Source of the DNA: Akkermansiaceae bacterium UBA6138
Lineage (GTDB): Bacteria; Verrucomicrobiota; Verrucomicrobiia; Verrucomicrobiales; DEV007
Direction of reading: 5' to 3'
DNA: 16,941 nucleotides
Assembly (NCBI GenBank): GCA_002422425.1
Contig: DIVG01000058.1
Location: 1-16,941 of the forward strand
Shown: piece after piece, positions 1 through 8,256 of the stretch
How the letters are laid out: every line of letters starts with the position of its first letter
Position numbering within the stretch: the stretch's first letter is position 1
The notes under the pieces: generated by a model
The model's database searches: none
Seen by the model: only the letters and a program-made list of their open reading frames with translations
Told to the model about the DNA's origin: nothing
Position numbers and translations under genes: made by a program

Positions 1-2
1 TC

Positions 3-2897
3 GAGCCGCGCCTGCGGGCGGACTTCGAGCAATGGATCTCCCTGGGCTTGCCCTGGCCGGCCACGGCCACAGTCGACTCGGCGGGAGACAGGGAAGCACT
101 CGCGCGGAGCCACTGGGCCTTTCAACCCGTCCGCGAGCCGGTCTCCCCCGACGCGGCGGGTGATCCGATCGATTTTTTCATCCGTGCCGGTCTGGAACGG
201 GCCGGACTCACGCCTTCACCCGAGGCCGATCGCCGCACTCTCATCCGCCGTCTTTCCTACACCCTCACGGGCCTGCCTCCCTCGCACGAGGAGGTCACCC
301 GATTCGTGAACGACCCGGACCCCGATGCCTACGCGCGGCTCGTCGACCGTCTCATCGACTCTCCCCACTACGGCGAGCACTGGGCGCGGCACTGGCTCGA
401 CGTGGCCCGCTACTCCGACACAAAAGGCTACGTCTACGCCCGCGAGGAGAAAAACTGGCCCCACGCCTGGGCCTATCGGGACTGGGTCGTGACGGCGCTG
501 AACGGGGATGTGCCGTATGACCGCTTTCTCCTGCTCCAACTCGCCGCCGATCAGGTCACGGACAAACAACCCGCCGATCTGGCGGCGATGGGATTCCTCA
601 CCCTCGGCCGCCGTTTCCTCGGGGTGAAACACGACATCATCGACGACCGCATCGACGTCGTCACGCGCGGCATGCTCGGACTGTCCGTCTCGTGCGCCCG
701 CTGTCACGATCACAAGTACGACCCCGTCCCCGCCGCCGACTACTACGCGCTCCACGGCGTCTTCGACAGCAGCATCGAAAAGCTCGTCCCGCTCGCCGGG
801 GGCAATGCGGAATTCGCCAAAGCCCAGCAGGATCGGGTCAAAGCGCTCGACGAGGCCATGGCAAAGTCCCGTCTCGAGGCGGCCGACCGGGTTCGCGAAC
901 GCCTCGCGGACTATCTCACCGCCCAGACCGAACTCGACAAGTATCCCGCCGACGGCTTTGACCAGATCTTTCAAAAGACCGATCTCCTCCCCGCCTTTGT
1001 CCATGCCTGGCGCGACTACCTGCGCGCCGCCGGCGAACGCCAGGACCCCGTTTTCCGCCACTGGCACGCCTACCGTGAGAGGGGACCCGATCAGTATGCG
1101 ACGCTCACCATCACCGGAGCCCACCCGCGCCTCGCTGCCGCCTTTGCCACGCCCCCGCAGGACTTCGACGAGGTCATCGCCCGCTATGCCATCGTCCTGA
1201 AAAACGGTGCCGACGATCCCACCCTCCGTGCCGTCCTCCGCGGTCCCGCCTCTCCCTGCGAGGTCCCCGAGGGACCGGTCGTGAATGTGGAGACCTACTT
1301 CGATAGTGAAACCCTCAATGCCCTCTGGAAGCTCGAGAACGCCGTCGTGCAGGGCCTTCTCAATGCGCCCGAAGCCATTCCCGCAGCGCTCTCGCTCGCG
1401 GATCGCGCCCTTCCCGTGACCCCGCGTGTTTTCCTCCGGGGGAATCCGCTGACGCAGGGTGAGGCCGTGCCGCGGCAGTTCCTCGCGATCCTCGCCGGAG
1501 AAAAACGCGCGCCTTTTTCCATCGGGAGCGGTCGGCTCGAACTGGCAAAGGCCATCGCTGATCCGGAAAATCCGCTCACCGCACGGGTCATTGTCAACCG
1601 CGTCTGGGCGCACCATTTCGGGACCGGACTCGTCGACACCCCGAGCGACTTCGGGACCCGGGCCGCCCCGCCCTCGCATCCGGAGCTGCTCGACTGGCTC
1701 GCGGTCCAGTTCATCAAAGACGGCTGGAGCCTGAAGTCGCTGCACCGCCGCCTTCTCCTCTCGACGACCTATCGCCAGTCCTCCTTCGGCCCCGCCGACG
1801 CGACGGCAATGGAAAAAGCCCTCGAGATCGATCCCGGCAATCGCCTCCTCTGGCGCACCAGGCCGCACCGGCTCGGCTACGAAGCGTTCCGCGACTCCAT
1901 GATGGTCGCCTCGGGGGATCTCGACCGTCGTCTCGGCGGGAAACCGGCCGAGGCCTTCAAGCCGCCCTACCTGAAACGCCGCGCCCTCTATGGCAAAGTG
2001 GATCGGCAGTTCGTGCCCGGCGTCCTGCGTGTCTTCGACTTTGCCAATCCCGATCTCCACATCCCGCAGCGCAACGAAACGACCGTGCCCCAGCAGGCCC
2101 TCTTTTTTCTCAACGATCCCTTTGTCCTCGACCGCAGCCGCGCCGTCGCCGCTTCTGTCGCGGCAGTGCCCTCCGCGACCGACCGGGTCCGCGCCCTTTT
2201 CCGCACGGTCCTGCAGCGCGATCCCTCCGATGCCGAGCTGACCGAGTCCGTCGCCCTCGTCGAGGCGGCCGCCGATCCGGAACTGCCTCCTGCCCCGCCC
2301 ACCGCCGCCGACTGGAGCTACGGCTACGGCGCCATCGACGAAACGGCCCGGCGCGTCTCCGCCTTCACCCCACTGCCGCATTTCGCGAGGGGTGCCTGGC
2401 AGGGAGGCCCCGCTGTGCCCGACCCCAAACTCGGCTGGGTCTATCTCAACCCCACCGGAGGCCACCCCGGCAACGACAAAAATCACGCCGCGATCCGTCG
2501 CTGGACCGCCCCCCGCGCCATGACCCTCGCGATCCGCTCGAAGCTCACCCACGAGCCGCAGGCGGGCGACGGCATCCGCGGATTCATCGTCAGCTCTCGT
2601 GTCGGCCTGCTTGGCTCGGCCACGATCCAGGCAAAATCGATCGACCTCAATGTCGCAACCCTCGCGGTCGAAGCGGGAGAAACGATAGACTTCCTCGTCG
2701 ATATCGGTGCCGGCCTCAACAGCGACCAGTTCCTCTGGGAGATCAGCCTGACAAACATCCAGCAGGGTTCCGAAAACCCGGCCAAAGAATGGAATGCCAA
2801 ATCCGATTTCCCCGCCGACCCCTCCCTGCCTCTCACCGCCTGGGAACAACTCGCCCAGATGCTGCTCTGCTCGAATGAGTTCCTCTTCGTTGACTGA
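3..2897 (+). CDS. DUF1549/DUF1553 (PSCyt2-PSD1) putative cytochrome-like protein, 5'-truncated
   Basis: The frame is open from the window edge. The residues before position 48 (FEQWISLGLPWP) resemble the end of the planctomycete cytochrome-c (PSCyt1) domain, so the true start and probably a signal peptide lie upstream. The TTG at 48 is not the start. The DUF1549 domain follows (about 160-735) and ends in SCARCHDHKYDP, whose CxxCH (codons 693-707) is a possible haem site. A helical linker follows, then DUF1553 from about 1530 (PENPLTARVIVNRVWAHHFG at 1561-1620). A segment of about 145 residues (about 2310-2745) interrupts DUF1553 before its usual ending, AWEQLAQMLLCSNEFLFVD. The family is poorly characterised. 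It is typically secreted and encoded beside DUF1501 proteins, and often linked to polysaccharide or sulfated-glycan use, so the function here is inferred from family and neighbour only. Confidence 0.93.
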   Translation, partial: EPRLRADFEQWISLGLPWPATATVDSAGDREALARSHWAFQPVREPVSPDAAGDPIDFFIRAGLERAGLTPSPEADRRTLIRRLSYTLTGLPPSHEEVTRFVNDPDPDAYARLVDRLIDSPHYGEHWARHWLDVARYSDTKGYVYAREEKNWPHAWAYRDWVVTALNGDVPYDRFLLLQLAADQVTDKQPADLAAMGFLTLGRRFLGVKHDIIDDRIDVVTRGMLGLSVSCARCHDHKYDPVPAADYYALHGVFDSSIEKLVPLAGGNAEFAKAQQDRVKALDEAMAKSRLEAADRVRERLADYLTAQTELDKYPADGFDQIFQKTDLLPAFVHAWRDYLRAAGERQDPVFRHWHAYRERGPDQYATLTITGAHPRLAAAFATPPQDFDEVIARYAIVLKNGADDPTLRAVLRGPASPCEVPEGPVVNVETYFDSETLNALWKLENAVVQGLLNAPEAIPAALSLADRALPVTPRVFLRGNPLTQGEAVPRQFLAILAGEKRAPFSIGSGRLELAKAIADPENPLTARVIVNRVWAHHFGTGLVDTPSDFGTRAAPPSHPELLDWLAVQFIKDGWSLKSLHRRLLLSTTYRQSSFGPADATAMEKALEIDPGNRLLWRTRPHRLGYEAFRDSMMVASGDLDRRLGGKPAEAFKPPYLKRRALYGKVDRQFVPGVLRVFDFANPDLHIPQRNETTVPQQALFFLNDPFVLDRSRAVAASVAAVPSATDRVRALFRTVLQRDPSDAELTESVALVEAAADPELPPAPPTAADWSYGYGAIDETARRVSAFTPLPHFARGAWQGGPAVPDPKLGWVYLNPTGGHPGNDKNHAAIRRWTAPRAMTLAIRSKLTHEPQAGDGIRGFIVSSRVGLLGSATIQAKSIDLNVATLAVEAGETIDFLVDIGAGLNSDQFLWEISLTNIQQGSENPAKEWNAKSDFPADPSLPLTAWEQLAQMLLCSNEFLFVD

Positions 2898-2902
2898 AAC
2901 CA

Positions 2903-2930
2903 AAACTTGAAACTTCAAACCTGAAACCTT
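2903..2930. repeat. Degenerate heptamer tandem repeat, four AAACYTB/T units
   Basis: Four consecutive 7-bp units are visible: AAACTTG, AAACTTC, AAACCTG and AAACCTT. They fill almost the whole gap between the DUF1553 stop (2895-2897) and the DUF1501 start. The last two bases are the first two of the TTG start codon. Base composition is AT-rich against the GC-rich flanks. The origin and role are unknown. Confidence 0.7.
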
Positions 2931-4326
2931 GAACTCATCCTTTCCCAGTCGCCGCGACCTCCTCCACCGCTCCGCCCTCGGGCTCGGCTCCCTCGCCCTG
3001 GGCGGCATCCTCGGCGACGACTGCCTCGGGGCGGCGGAAAATCCGCTCCTCTCCCGGGGCGGCCATTTTCCGGGCAAGGCGAAACGGGTCATTCATTTTT
3101 TCCTCAACGGGGGCCCCTCGCACGTCGATACCTTCGACCCGAAACCGGCCCTCGCCCGCTACGCCGGCAAACTGCTCGCGACCACCCTCACGACCGAGCG
3201 CAAAACCGGTGCGGCCTTTCCCTCACCCTTCGCGTTTCAACGCTACGGACAATCGGGCATCGAGGTGAGCGAGCTCTTCGCGAAAACCGCGCAGCACATC
3301 GACGACATCGCCGTGATCCGCTCGATGCACGCCCAGGTCCCGAACCATGAACCCTCGCTCATGCTCATGAACTGCGGCGACTCCGTCCAGGCGCGGCCCA
3401 GCTTCGGAGCCTGGACCCTCTACGGGCTGGGATCGGAAAACCGCAACCTGCCCGGCTTCGTCGCGATGTGTCCCGGCGGCATGCCGATCAAGGACAACGA
3501 GAACTGGCAGTCCGCCTTTCTCCCCGGTGCCTATCAGGGCACCTACGTCGATTCAAAACACGAGGAGCTCAGCCGCCTCATTGAGAACATCGATCATCCT
3601 CACATCACCACCACCGATCAGCGCCGCCAGCTCGACCTCCTCGCCCGCTGGAACACCCGCCACCGCGGAAATCGTCCCGACGAACGGCTCGACGCGCGGA
3701 TTCACTCCTACGAGCTCGCCTTCCGCATGCAGAGTGAGGCGAGTGACGCCTTCGACCTTTCCAAAGAGCCGGCTTCTATTCGCGAGATGTATGGCCACGG
3801 TGTCCACGGCCGCCAGACCCTCATCGCCCGTCGCCTCCTCGAACGGGGGGTGCGCTACGTGCAGCTCTGGCACGGGGCCGGACAACCCTGGGACAACCAC
3901 AGCGACATCGAGAAAAACCACCGCAACCTCGCCGAAGAAATCGATGGTCCCATCGCCGCCCTCCTCACCGACCTGAAACAGCGCGGACTTTTCGAAGACA
4001 CTCTCGTCCTTTGGGGCGGCGAATTCGGTCGCACCCCCACCGTCGAGCTGAGCGGTGCCGGGAAACCGCAAATGGGACGAGACCACAATCACTACGGGTT
4101 CAGCGTCTGGATGGCCGGCGGCGGCGTCAAAGGCGGCACCGTCCACGGTGCGACTGACGAATTCGGGTTCAAGGCGGAAAAGGATCCCGTCAGCGTGCAC
4201 GACCTCCACGCCACCATGCTGCATTTATTGGGACTGGACCACAAACGGCTCACCTACCGCTACGCAGGGCGGGACTTCAGGCTTACCGACGTCTCCGGGC
4301 GGGTCATTCGTGATATTCTCGCCTGA
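2929..4326 (+). CDS. DUF1501 family protein (Tat-exported, sulfatase/alkaline-phosphatase fold)
   Basis: This is a full-length 465-residue DUF1501 protein. The N-terminus carries a twin-arginine signal (SRRDLL, residues 7-12, then a hydrophobic stretch around 16-27), which predicts export of a folded protein. Family landmarks are FFLNGGPSHVDTFDP near residue 55, the late WGGEFGRTP block, GRDHNHYGFSVWMAGGG and the C-terminal HDLHATMLHLLGLDH. The fold is related to metal-dependent sulfatases and phosphatases, but substrates are unestablished. The start is TTG, the only initiation codon between the in-frame stop at 2908-2910 and the Tat motif. It lies at the edge of the heptamer repeat and has no Shine-Dalgarno sequence. 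The gene sits 31 nt after its DUF1549/DUF1553 partner, so co-transcription and joint action outside the cytoplasm are likely. Confidence 0.93.
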   Translation: MNSSFPSRRDLLHRSALGLGSLALGGILGDDCLGAAENPLLSRGGHFPGKAKRVIHFFLNGGPSHVDTFDPKPALARYAGKLLATTLTTERKTGAAFPSPFAFQRYGQSGIEVSELFAKTAQHIDDIAVIRSMHAQVPNHEPSLMLMNCGDSVQARPSFGAWTLYGLGSENRNLPGFVAMCPGGMPIKDNENWQSAFLPGAYQGTYVDSKHEELSRLIENIDHPHITTTDQRRQLDLLARWNTRHRGNRPDERLDARIHSYELAFRMQSEASDAFDLSKEPASIREMYGHGVHGRQTLIARRLLERGVRYVQLWHGAGQPWDNHSDIEKNHRNLAEEIDGPIAALLTDLKQRGLFEDTLVLWGGEFGRTPTVELSGAGKPQMGRDHNHYGFSVWMAGGGVKGGTVHGATDEFGFKAEKDPVSVHDLHATMLHLLGLDHKRLTYRYAGRDFRLTDVSGRVIRDILA

Positions 4327-4350
4327 CGGCGTCTCCCGAGCCCGACCGCT

Positions 4351-4376
4351 CCGCAGATCGCTCTCACGATCTGCGG
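4351..4376. terminator. Perfect 10-bp hairpin between convergent genes, putative bidirectional terminator
   Basis: CCGCAGATCG (4351-4360), loop CTCTCA, CGATCTGCGG (4367-4376). It lies between the DUF1501 stop (4326) and the lpdA stop (4402), which converge. The stem is stable and perfect, but neither strand has a following T-run, so it is not a canonical intrinsic terminator. It may instead stabilise 3' ends or act with Rho. Confidence 0.5.
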
Positions 4377-4401
4377 AATGCGCGAATACAAACCCGTCCG
4401 C

Positions 4402-5796
4402 TCAGATATGAACCGCATGCCCGTAGGCGTCCTCGGTCGCCTCGTGGATCGCTTCAGCGAGAGTCGGGTGGGCATGGATCGTCGCGGCGATCTCTTCATT
4501 GGTCGCCTCGAGATTCATTGCCAGACCCATCTCGGCGATGAGCTCGGTCGCACCGGCACCGATGATATGGGCCCCGAGGATCTCGCCGTGCTTCTTGTCG
4601 AAAATGATCTTCACGAAACCTTCGGCATCGGCCACCGCGAGAGCGCGTCCGCTCGCGGCGAAGGGGAACTTGCCGACGCGGTAGTCGAGCTTCTTCTCCT
4701 TGCAGGCGTCTTCGGTGAGCCCGACCGAAGCGACTTCGGGGTGGCAATAAGTACAACCGGGGAAAAGGGTCACCTTCTTCGGTTTTGCCTTCGCATCGAA
4801 CATTCCCTCGACCGCCTGAGTGGCCTCGTAGCTGGCAACGTGGGCGAGCCAGGGAGGCCCGATGATGTCGCCGGCGGCGTAGACGTTCGGGATGTTGGTC
4901 TGGTAGCGGGCGTCGGTCTCGATGTAACCGCGATCGGTCAGCTTGAGCTGCTCGGCGTTCTTCGGCAGGACAGGAGCAACCCCGACCGCGACGAGACAGA
5001 CTTCGGCTTCGAGCGTCTGCTGATCACCGCCAGCGGCGGGCTCGATCGTGAGACGGACTCCGTTGTCGGTCGTCTCGGCGGCGGCCGTTTTTGTCGAGGT
5101 GTGGAATTTGATCCCGTGCTTGGCGAGTGACTTCTGAAGGGCGGCACTTACTTCCGAATCCTCGACCGGGAGGATGCGATCCATCATCTCAATTACCGTG
5201 ACCTCGGTGCCGTAGGAGCTGTAGAAATAGGCGAACTCGATCCCGATAGCGCCGGCGCCGATGATGACCATGGACTTGGGCTGCTTCTTCAAGGTCATCG
5301 CGTCCTTCGACCCGATCACCTTTTCCCCGTCGAAGGGAAGGAAGGGGAGACCGCGCGAGACACAACCGGTCGCGATGAGGACGTTCGCGGCGGTGTGGAT
5401 TTCGCTTTTTCCTTCGGCGTCGATGACCTCGACTTTGCCATTGGCGGCGAGACCACCGGTGCCGCGGATGTAATCAACTTTGTTCTTCTTGAAGAGGAAC
5501 TCGATCCCGCCGGCGAGCTTGTCGGAGACCTGACGCGAGCGTCCGATCACTTTTTCCCAGTCATAGGAAAGACCCTCGAAGTTCAGGCCGAACTCGGCGG
5601 CGCGGTGGGAGAGGGTGTGGTAGAGCTCAGCGTTCTTGAGAAGCGCTTTCGTCGGGATGCAGCCCCAATTGAGGCAGGTGCCCCCGGCCCGATCGTTCTC
5701 GATACAGGCGACTTTTTTCCCGAGCTGGGCGGCGCGGATTGCTCCGACATACCCGCCGGGGCCGCCACCAATGACAATAAGATCGTACGATGCCAT
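4402..5796 (-). CDS. lpdA: Dihydrolipoyl dehydrogenase (E3 of pyruvate dehydrogenase)
   Basis: This flavoprotein disulfide reductase reoxidises the dihydrolipoyl group of E2 and passes electrons through FAD to NAD+. At 464 residues it is the usual length. The N-terminal FAD fingerprint IGGGPGGYVGA is followed by the redox disulfide in GGTCLNWGCIPTK (C41, C46). A second Rossmann motif, IIGAGAIGIEF (around 178), binds NAD. The C-terminal catalytic pair is in HAHPTLAEAIHE (H443, E448). There is no fused lipoyl domain. The ATG at 5796-5794 follows the E2 stop by 19 nt with no clear ribosome-binding site. It is the last gene of the pdh operon and probably also serves other 2-oxoacid dehydrogenases or the glycine cleavage system; that wider role is inferred from the family. 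Confidence 0.97.
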   Translation of the reverse strand: MASYDLIVIGGGPGGYVGAIRAAQLGKKVACIENDRAGGTCLNWGCIPTKALLKNAELYHTLSHRAAEFGLNFEGLSYDWEKVIGRSRQVSDKLAGGIEFLFKKNKVDYIRGTGGLAANGKVEVIDAEGKSEIHTAANVLIATGCVSRGLPFLPFDGEKVIGSKDAMTLKKQPKSMVIIGAGAIGIEFAYFYSSYGTEVTVIEMMDRILPVEDSEVSAALQKSLAKHGIKFHTSTKTAAAETTDNGVRLTIEPAAGGDQQTLEAEVCLVAVGVAPVLPKNAEQLKLTDRGYIETDARYQTNIPNVYAAGDIIGPPWLAHVASYEATQAVEGMFDAKAKPKKVTLFPGCTYCHPEVASVGLTEDACKEKKLDYRVGKFPFAASGRALAVADAEGFVKIIFDKKHGEILGAHIIGAGATELIAEMGLAMNLEATNEEIAATIHAHPTLAEAIHEATEDAYGHAVHI

Positions 5797-5815
5797 GAGT
5801 AAAATTCTGTGAATG

Positions 5816-7099
5816 TTAGGATATAAGAAGGACGGGAGTTTCGAGGAAGCGTTTCAGCTCGGAAAGGAAGCGGGCACCGACGGCGCCGTCGATGACGCGG
5901 TGGTCGCAGCTCATCCCGATCCACATGCGCTGACCGGGGACGATCTGGTTGGCGGCATTGACGACCGGCTGTTTTGTGATTGTGCCGATCGCGAGGATGG
6001 CGGCCTGAGGCGGGTTGATGATCGCGTCAAAGTTCCCGATGCCGAAGGCGCCGAGGTTCGAGATCGTGATCGTGCCGCCCTGCATCTCGGCGGGGGCGAG
6101 CTTCTTGTCCTTGGCGCGTCCGGCGAGGTCTTTGAGTTCGGCGGCGAGTTCTTTGATCGACTTCATCTGGGCCGAGCGAATCACCGGAGTGACGAGCCCT
6201 TCCTCGATCGCCACGGCGACGGAAAGATTGATTTCACCGTGTTGAAGAATGGAGTCGCCCTGAAACGAGGCATTCACGGCCGGGACCGAATCGGTCGCGA
6301 GGACGGTCGCCCGCATGATGAAATCGTTCACCGTGTACTTGGGTCCGCCGTTAGCCGTGCTCGCCGCGTTGACCTGCTCGCGCATGGCCATGAGCGGCTC
6401 GGTGTCGATCTCGATGTTGAGATAGAAGTGCGGGATCGTCGTCTTGCTCTCAAGGAGGCGCTGGGCAATGACGCGACGCATTCCGGTGAGGGGGATGGAC
6501 TGATCGCCGCGGCTCGCCGGTGCCGGGAGAAGTCCGAGGTTCGAACCACTCCCGCCGCCGGCGGGAGCGTTGAGGACATCCTTCTTAATAATGCGTCCGC
6601 CGGGACCGCTACCGGTGACACGACGGAGATCGACGCCCTGCTCTTCGGCGAGCTTGCGGGCGAGAGGAGAGGCTTTGAGACGTCCGCCCGCCGCCGGGGC
6701 CGCGGGGGCGGGGGATTTCGCGGCGGGAGCGGGAGATGCCGTTTTGGTCCCGGCCGAGGCATCGGACTTCTCTGCCGCGGGTGTCTCTTCTTTCGTTTCC
6801 GCAGGCTTCTCCGCAGCGGCGGATACCGGTGCTTGATCAGCGTCGGCGGGCGGTTCCTCACCGGGTTCGAGGATAAGGGCGAGGGACGCGCCGAGGACAA
6901 CGGTCTCACCCTCTTTCACATAAATCTTGTGCAGGATGCCTTCATCGAAAGAGGGCATCGTCATGGTCGCTTTGTCGGTTTCGACTTCGGCGATGTCCTC
7001 GTCCATGGACACGGTGTCGCCCTCTTTCTTGAGCCATTTCACGAGGGTGCCCTCGCTCATCGTGTCACTCAGTTTGGGCATTTTCAAATAGGCTGCCAT
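5816..7099 (-). CDS. pdhC: Dihydrolipoamide acetyltransferase (E2 of pyruvate dehydrogenase)
   Basis: This is the core enzyme of the complex, transferring the acetyl group from lipoamide to CoA. Domain order over 427 residues: one N-terminal lipoyl domain (about 3-78) with the lipoylated lysine K43 in ETDKATM; an Ala/Pro/Glu-rich flexible linker (about 82-138); a peripheral-subunit-binding domain (about 142-178, SPLARKLAEEQGVD and GPGGRIIKKDV); and the catalytic acyltransferase domain (about 200-427) with active-site DHRVIDG (H400, D404). The single lipoyl domain matches Gram-positive and mitochondrial-like E2 rather than the three-domain enterobacterial form. The gene lies 62 nt after pdhB. 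An E2 of branched-chain or acetoin type is less likely, because the neighbouring E1 subunits look like pyruvate dehydrogenase. Confidence 0.95.
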   Translation of the reverse strand: MAAYLKMPKLSDTMSEGTLVKWLKKEGDTVSMDEDIAEVETDKATMTMPSFDEGILHKIYVKEGETVVLGASLALILEPGEEPPADADQAPVSAAAEKPAETKEETPAAEKSDASAGTKTASPAPAAKSPAPAAPAAGGRLKASPLARKLAEEQGVDLRRVTGSGPGGRIIKKDVLNAPAGGGSGSNLGLLPAPASRGDQSIPLTGMRRVIAQRLLESKTTIPHFYLNIEIDTEPLMAMREQVNAASTANGGPKYTVNDFIMRATVLATDSVPAVNASFQGDSILQHGEINLSVAVAIEEGLVTPVIRSAQMKSIKELAAELKDLAGRAKDKKLAPAEMQGGTITISNLGAFGIGNFDAIINPPQAAILAIGTITKQPVVNAANQIVPGQRMWIGMSCDHRVIDGAVGARFLSELKRFLETPVLLIS

Positions 7100-7161
7100 A
7101 AATTCTCTTACTGGTCGGAAGGTGAAAAATGATTACGTCTCGAGTCGGGCGGGCGATTACC

Positions 7162-8157
7162 CTAACAGATAGACAATGCCCGTGCCACGATTTCATCCGG
7201 ATTGGGAAGCTGAAGCTTCTCGATCGGCGGGCTGTAGAAGGCGGGAGCATCGGCACTGGTAATCCGAAGAACCGGCGCGTCGAGATCGTCGAAGGCCTGC
7301 TCCATGATCATCGAAGAGATCTGGGCACCGACTCCGCAGAAGGGTTTGTTCTCCTCCACGCAGATGGCGCGATGGGTCTTGCGGACCGAAGCCATGATCG
7401 CCTCTTCATCAAGCGGACGAATCGAGCGCAGGTCAAGGACTTCGGCATTGATGTGGTGTTTCTCCGCGAGAATCTCGGCAGCGGCGAGACAGGTCACGAC
7501 GGCGCGACCATGGGCGATAAGAGTGAGGTCGCTTCCCTCGCGTTTCACTTTGGCTTTCCCGATGGGGACGAGCAGTTCACCACCTTCGATTTCATCGTTC
7601 GACGGAACGGTTCCGGTCATGCCGTAGAGCACGGTGCTTTCCATGAAGTAGACCGGATCATTGTCACGAATCGCGGACTTGATGAGTCCCTTCGCATCGT
7701 GAGCGTCGGACGGAGTCACGACCTTGAGACCCGGCATGTTGGCAAAGATGTTCTCGGGAGTGTGCGAGTGAGTGGCGCCGACGTTCGTACCTCCGTTGGC
7801 CGGGCCGCGCACCACAATAGGCACATTGATAAGGCCGCCCGACATGTAGCGACAGGTCGCGGCGTTGTTCATCATCTGGTCAAAAGCGACGTAGGCGAAG
7901 CTGAAGAACATCAACTCCATGACAGGGCGAATCCCGAGCATGGAAGCTCCGATGCCCATGCCGATGAATCCGGCCTCGGAGATAGGGGCGTCGATGATGC
8001 GCTTATCGCCCCATTTTTTCCAGAGACCTTCGGTGACTTTATAAGCCCCGTTGTACTCGGCGACTTCTTCGCCGATGATGATGACATTGTCGTCGTAGGC
8101 GAGTTCCTCGTCGAGGCCTTCACGGAGTGCTTCGCGGTAAGTGATTTCTCGTGGCAT
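7162..8157 (-). CDS. pdhB: Pyruvate dehydrogenase E1 component, beta subunit
   Basis: This is the beta subunit of the heterotetrameric (alpha2beta2) thiamine-diphosphate E1, which decarboxylates pyruvate and acetylates the E2 lipoyl group. It has 331 residues, the normal length. Recognisable blocks are IIIGEEVAEYNGAYKVTEGL (E30/E31 region, cofactor activation), RIIDAPISEAGFIGMGIGA, the central GLKVVTPSDAHDAKGLIKSAIRD and RSIRPLDEEAI in the transketolase C-terminal domain. The sequence is close in style to mitochondrial E1beta. The 99-nt gap after pdhA contains only a weak 5-bp inverted repeat (8180-8184/8189-8193) and no obvious terminator, so the two subunits are probably co-transcribed. No Shine-Dalgarno sequence precedes the ATG at 8157. 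Confidence 0.96.
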   Translation of the reverse strand: MPREITYREALREGLDEELAYDDNVIIIGEEVAEYNGAYKVTEGLWKKWGDKRIIDAPISEAGFIGMGIGASMLGIRPVMELMFFSFAYVAFDQMMNNAATCRYMSGGLINVPIVVRGPANGGTNVGATHSHTPENIFANMPGLKVVTPSDAHDAKGLIKSAIRDNDPVYFMESTVLYGMTGTVPSNDEIEGGELLVPIGKAKVKREGSDLTLIAHGRAVVTCLAAAEILAEKHHINAEVLDLRSIRPLDEEAIMASVRKTHRAICVEENKPFCGVGAQISSMIMEQAFDDLDAPVLRITSADAPAFYSPPIEKLQLPNPDEIVARALSIC

Positions 8158-8256
8158 GGGAAGAGAGCTTTTTAGCGGATAGCAGTTTTGCTACTTTAGC
8201 TGGGTAATGAAAGAAGGTTGAGTCGGTGACTTAAAGAGGTCTGGTCGAGCTTAGTA

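Noticed and set aside
216..3092. A 958-codon open frame on the minus strand over the DUF1549/DUF1553 gene
   Set aside because: It is a shadow created by high GC and biased codon use. It has no recognisable domain and a low-complexity Gly/Arg/Glu composition, while the plus strand encodes a clear family member.
5813..8175. Long plus-strand open frames opposite pdhC and pdhB
   Set aside because: These are antisense shadows of well-supported pdh genes. The translations have no family motifs.
8180..8193. TAGCA-GTTT-TGCTA inverted repeat in the pdhA-pdhB gap
   Set aside because: The 5-bp stem is too short and lacks a T-run on the transcribed strand. It is likely chance and not a convincing attenuator.
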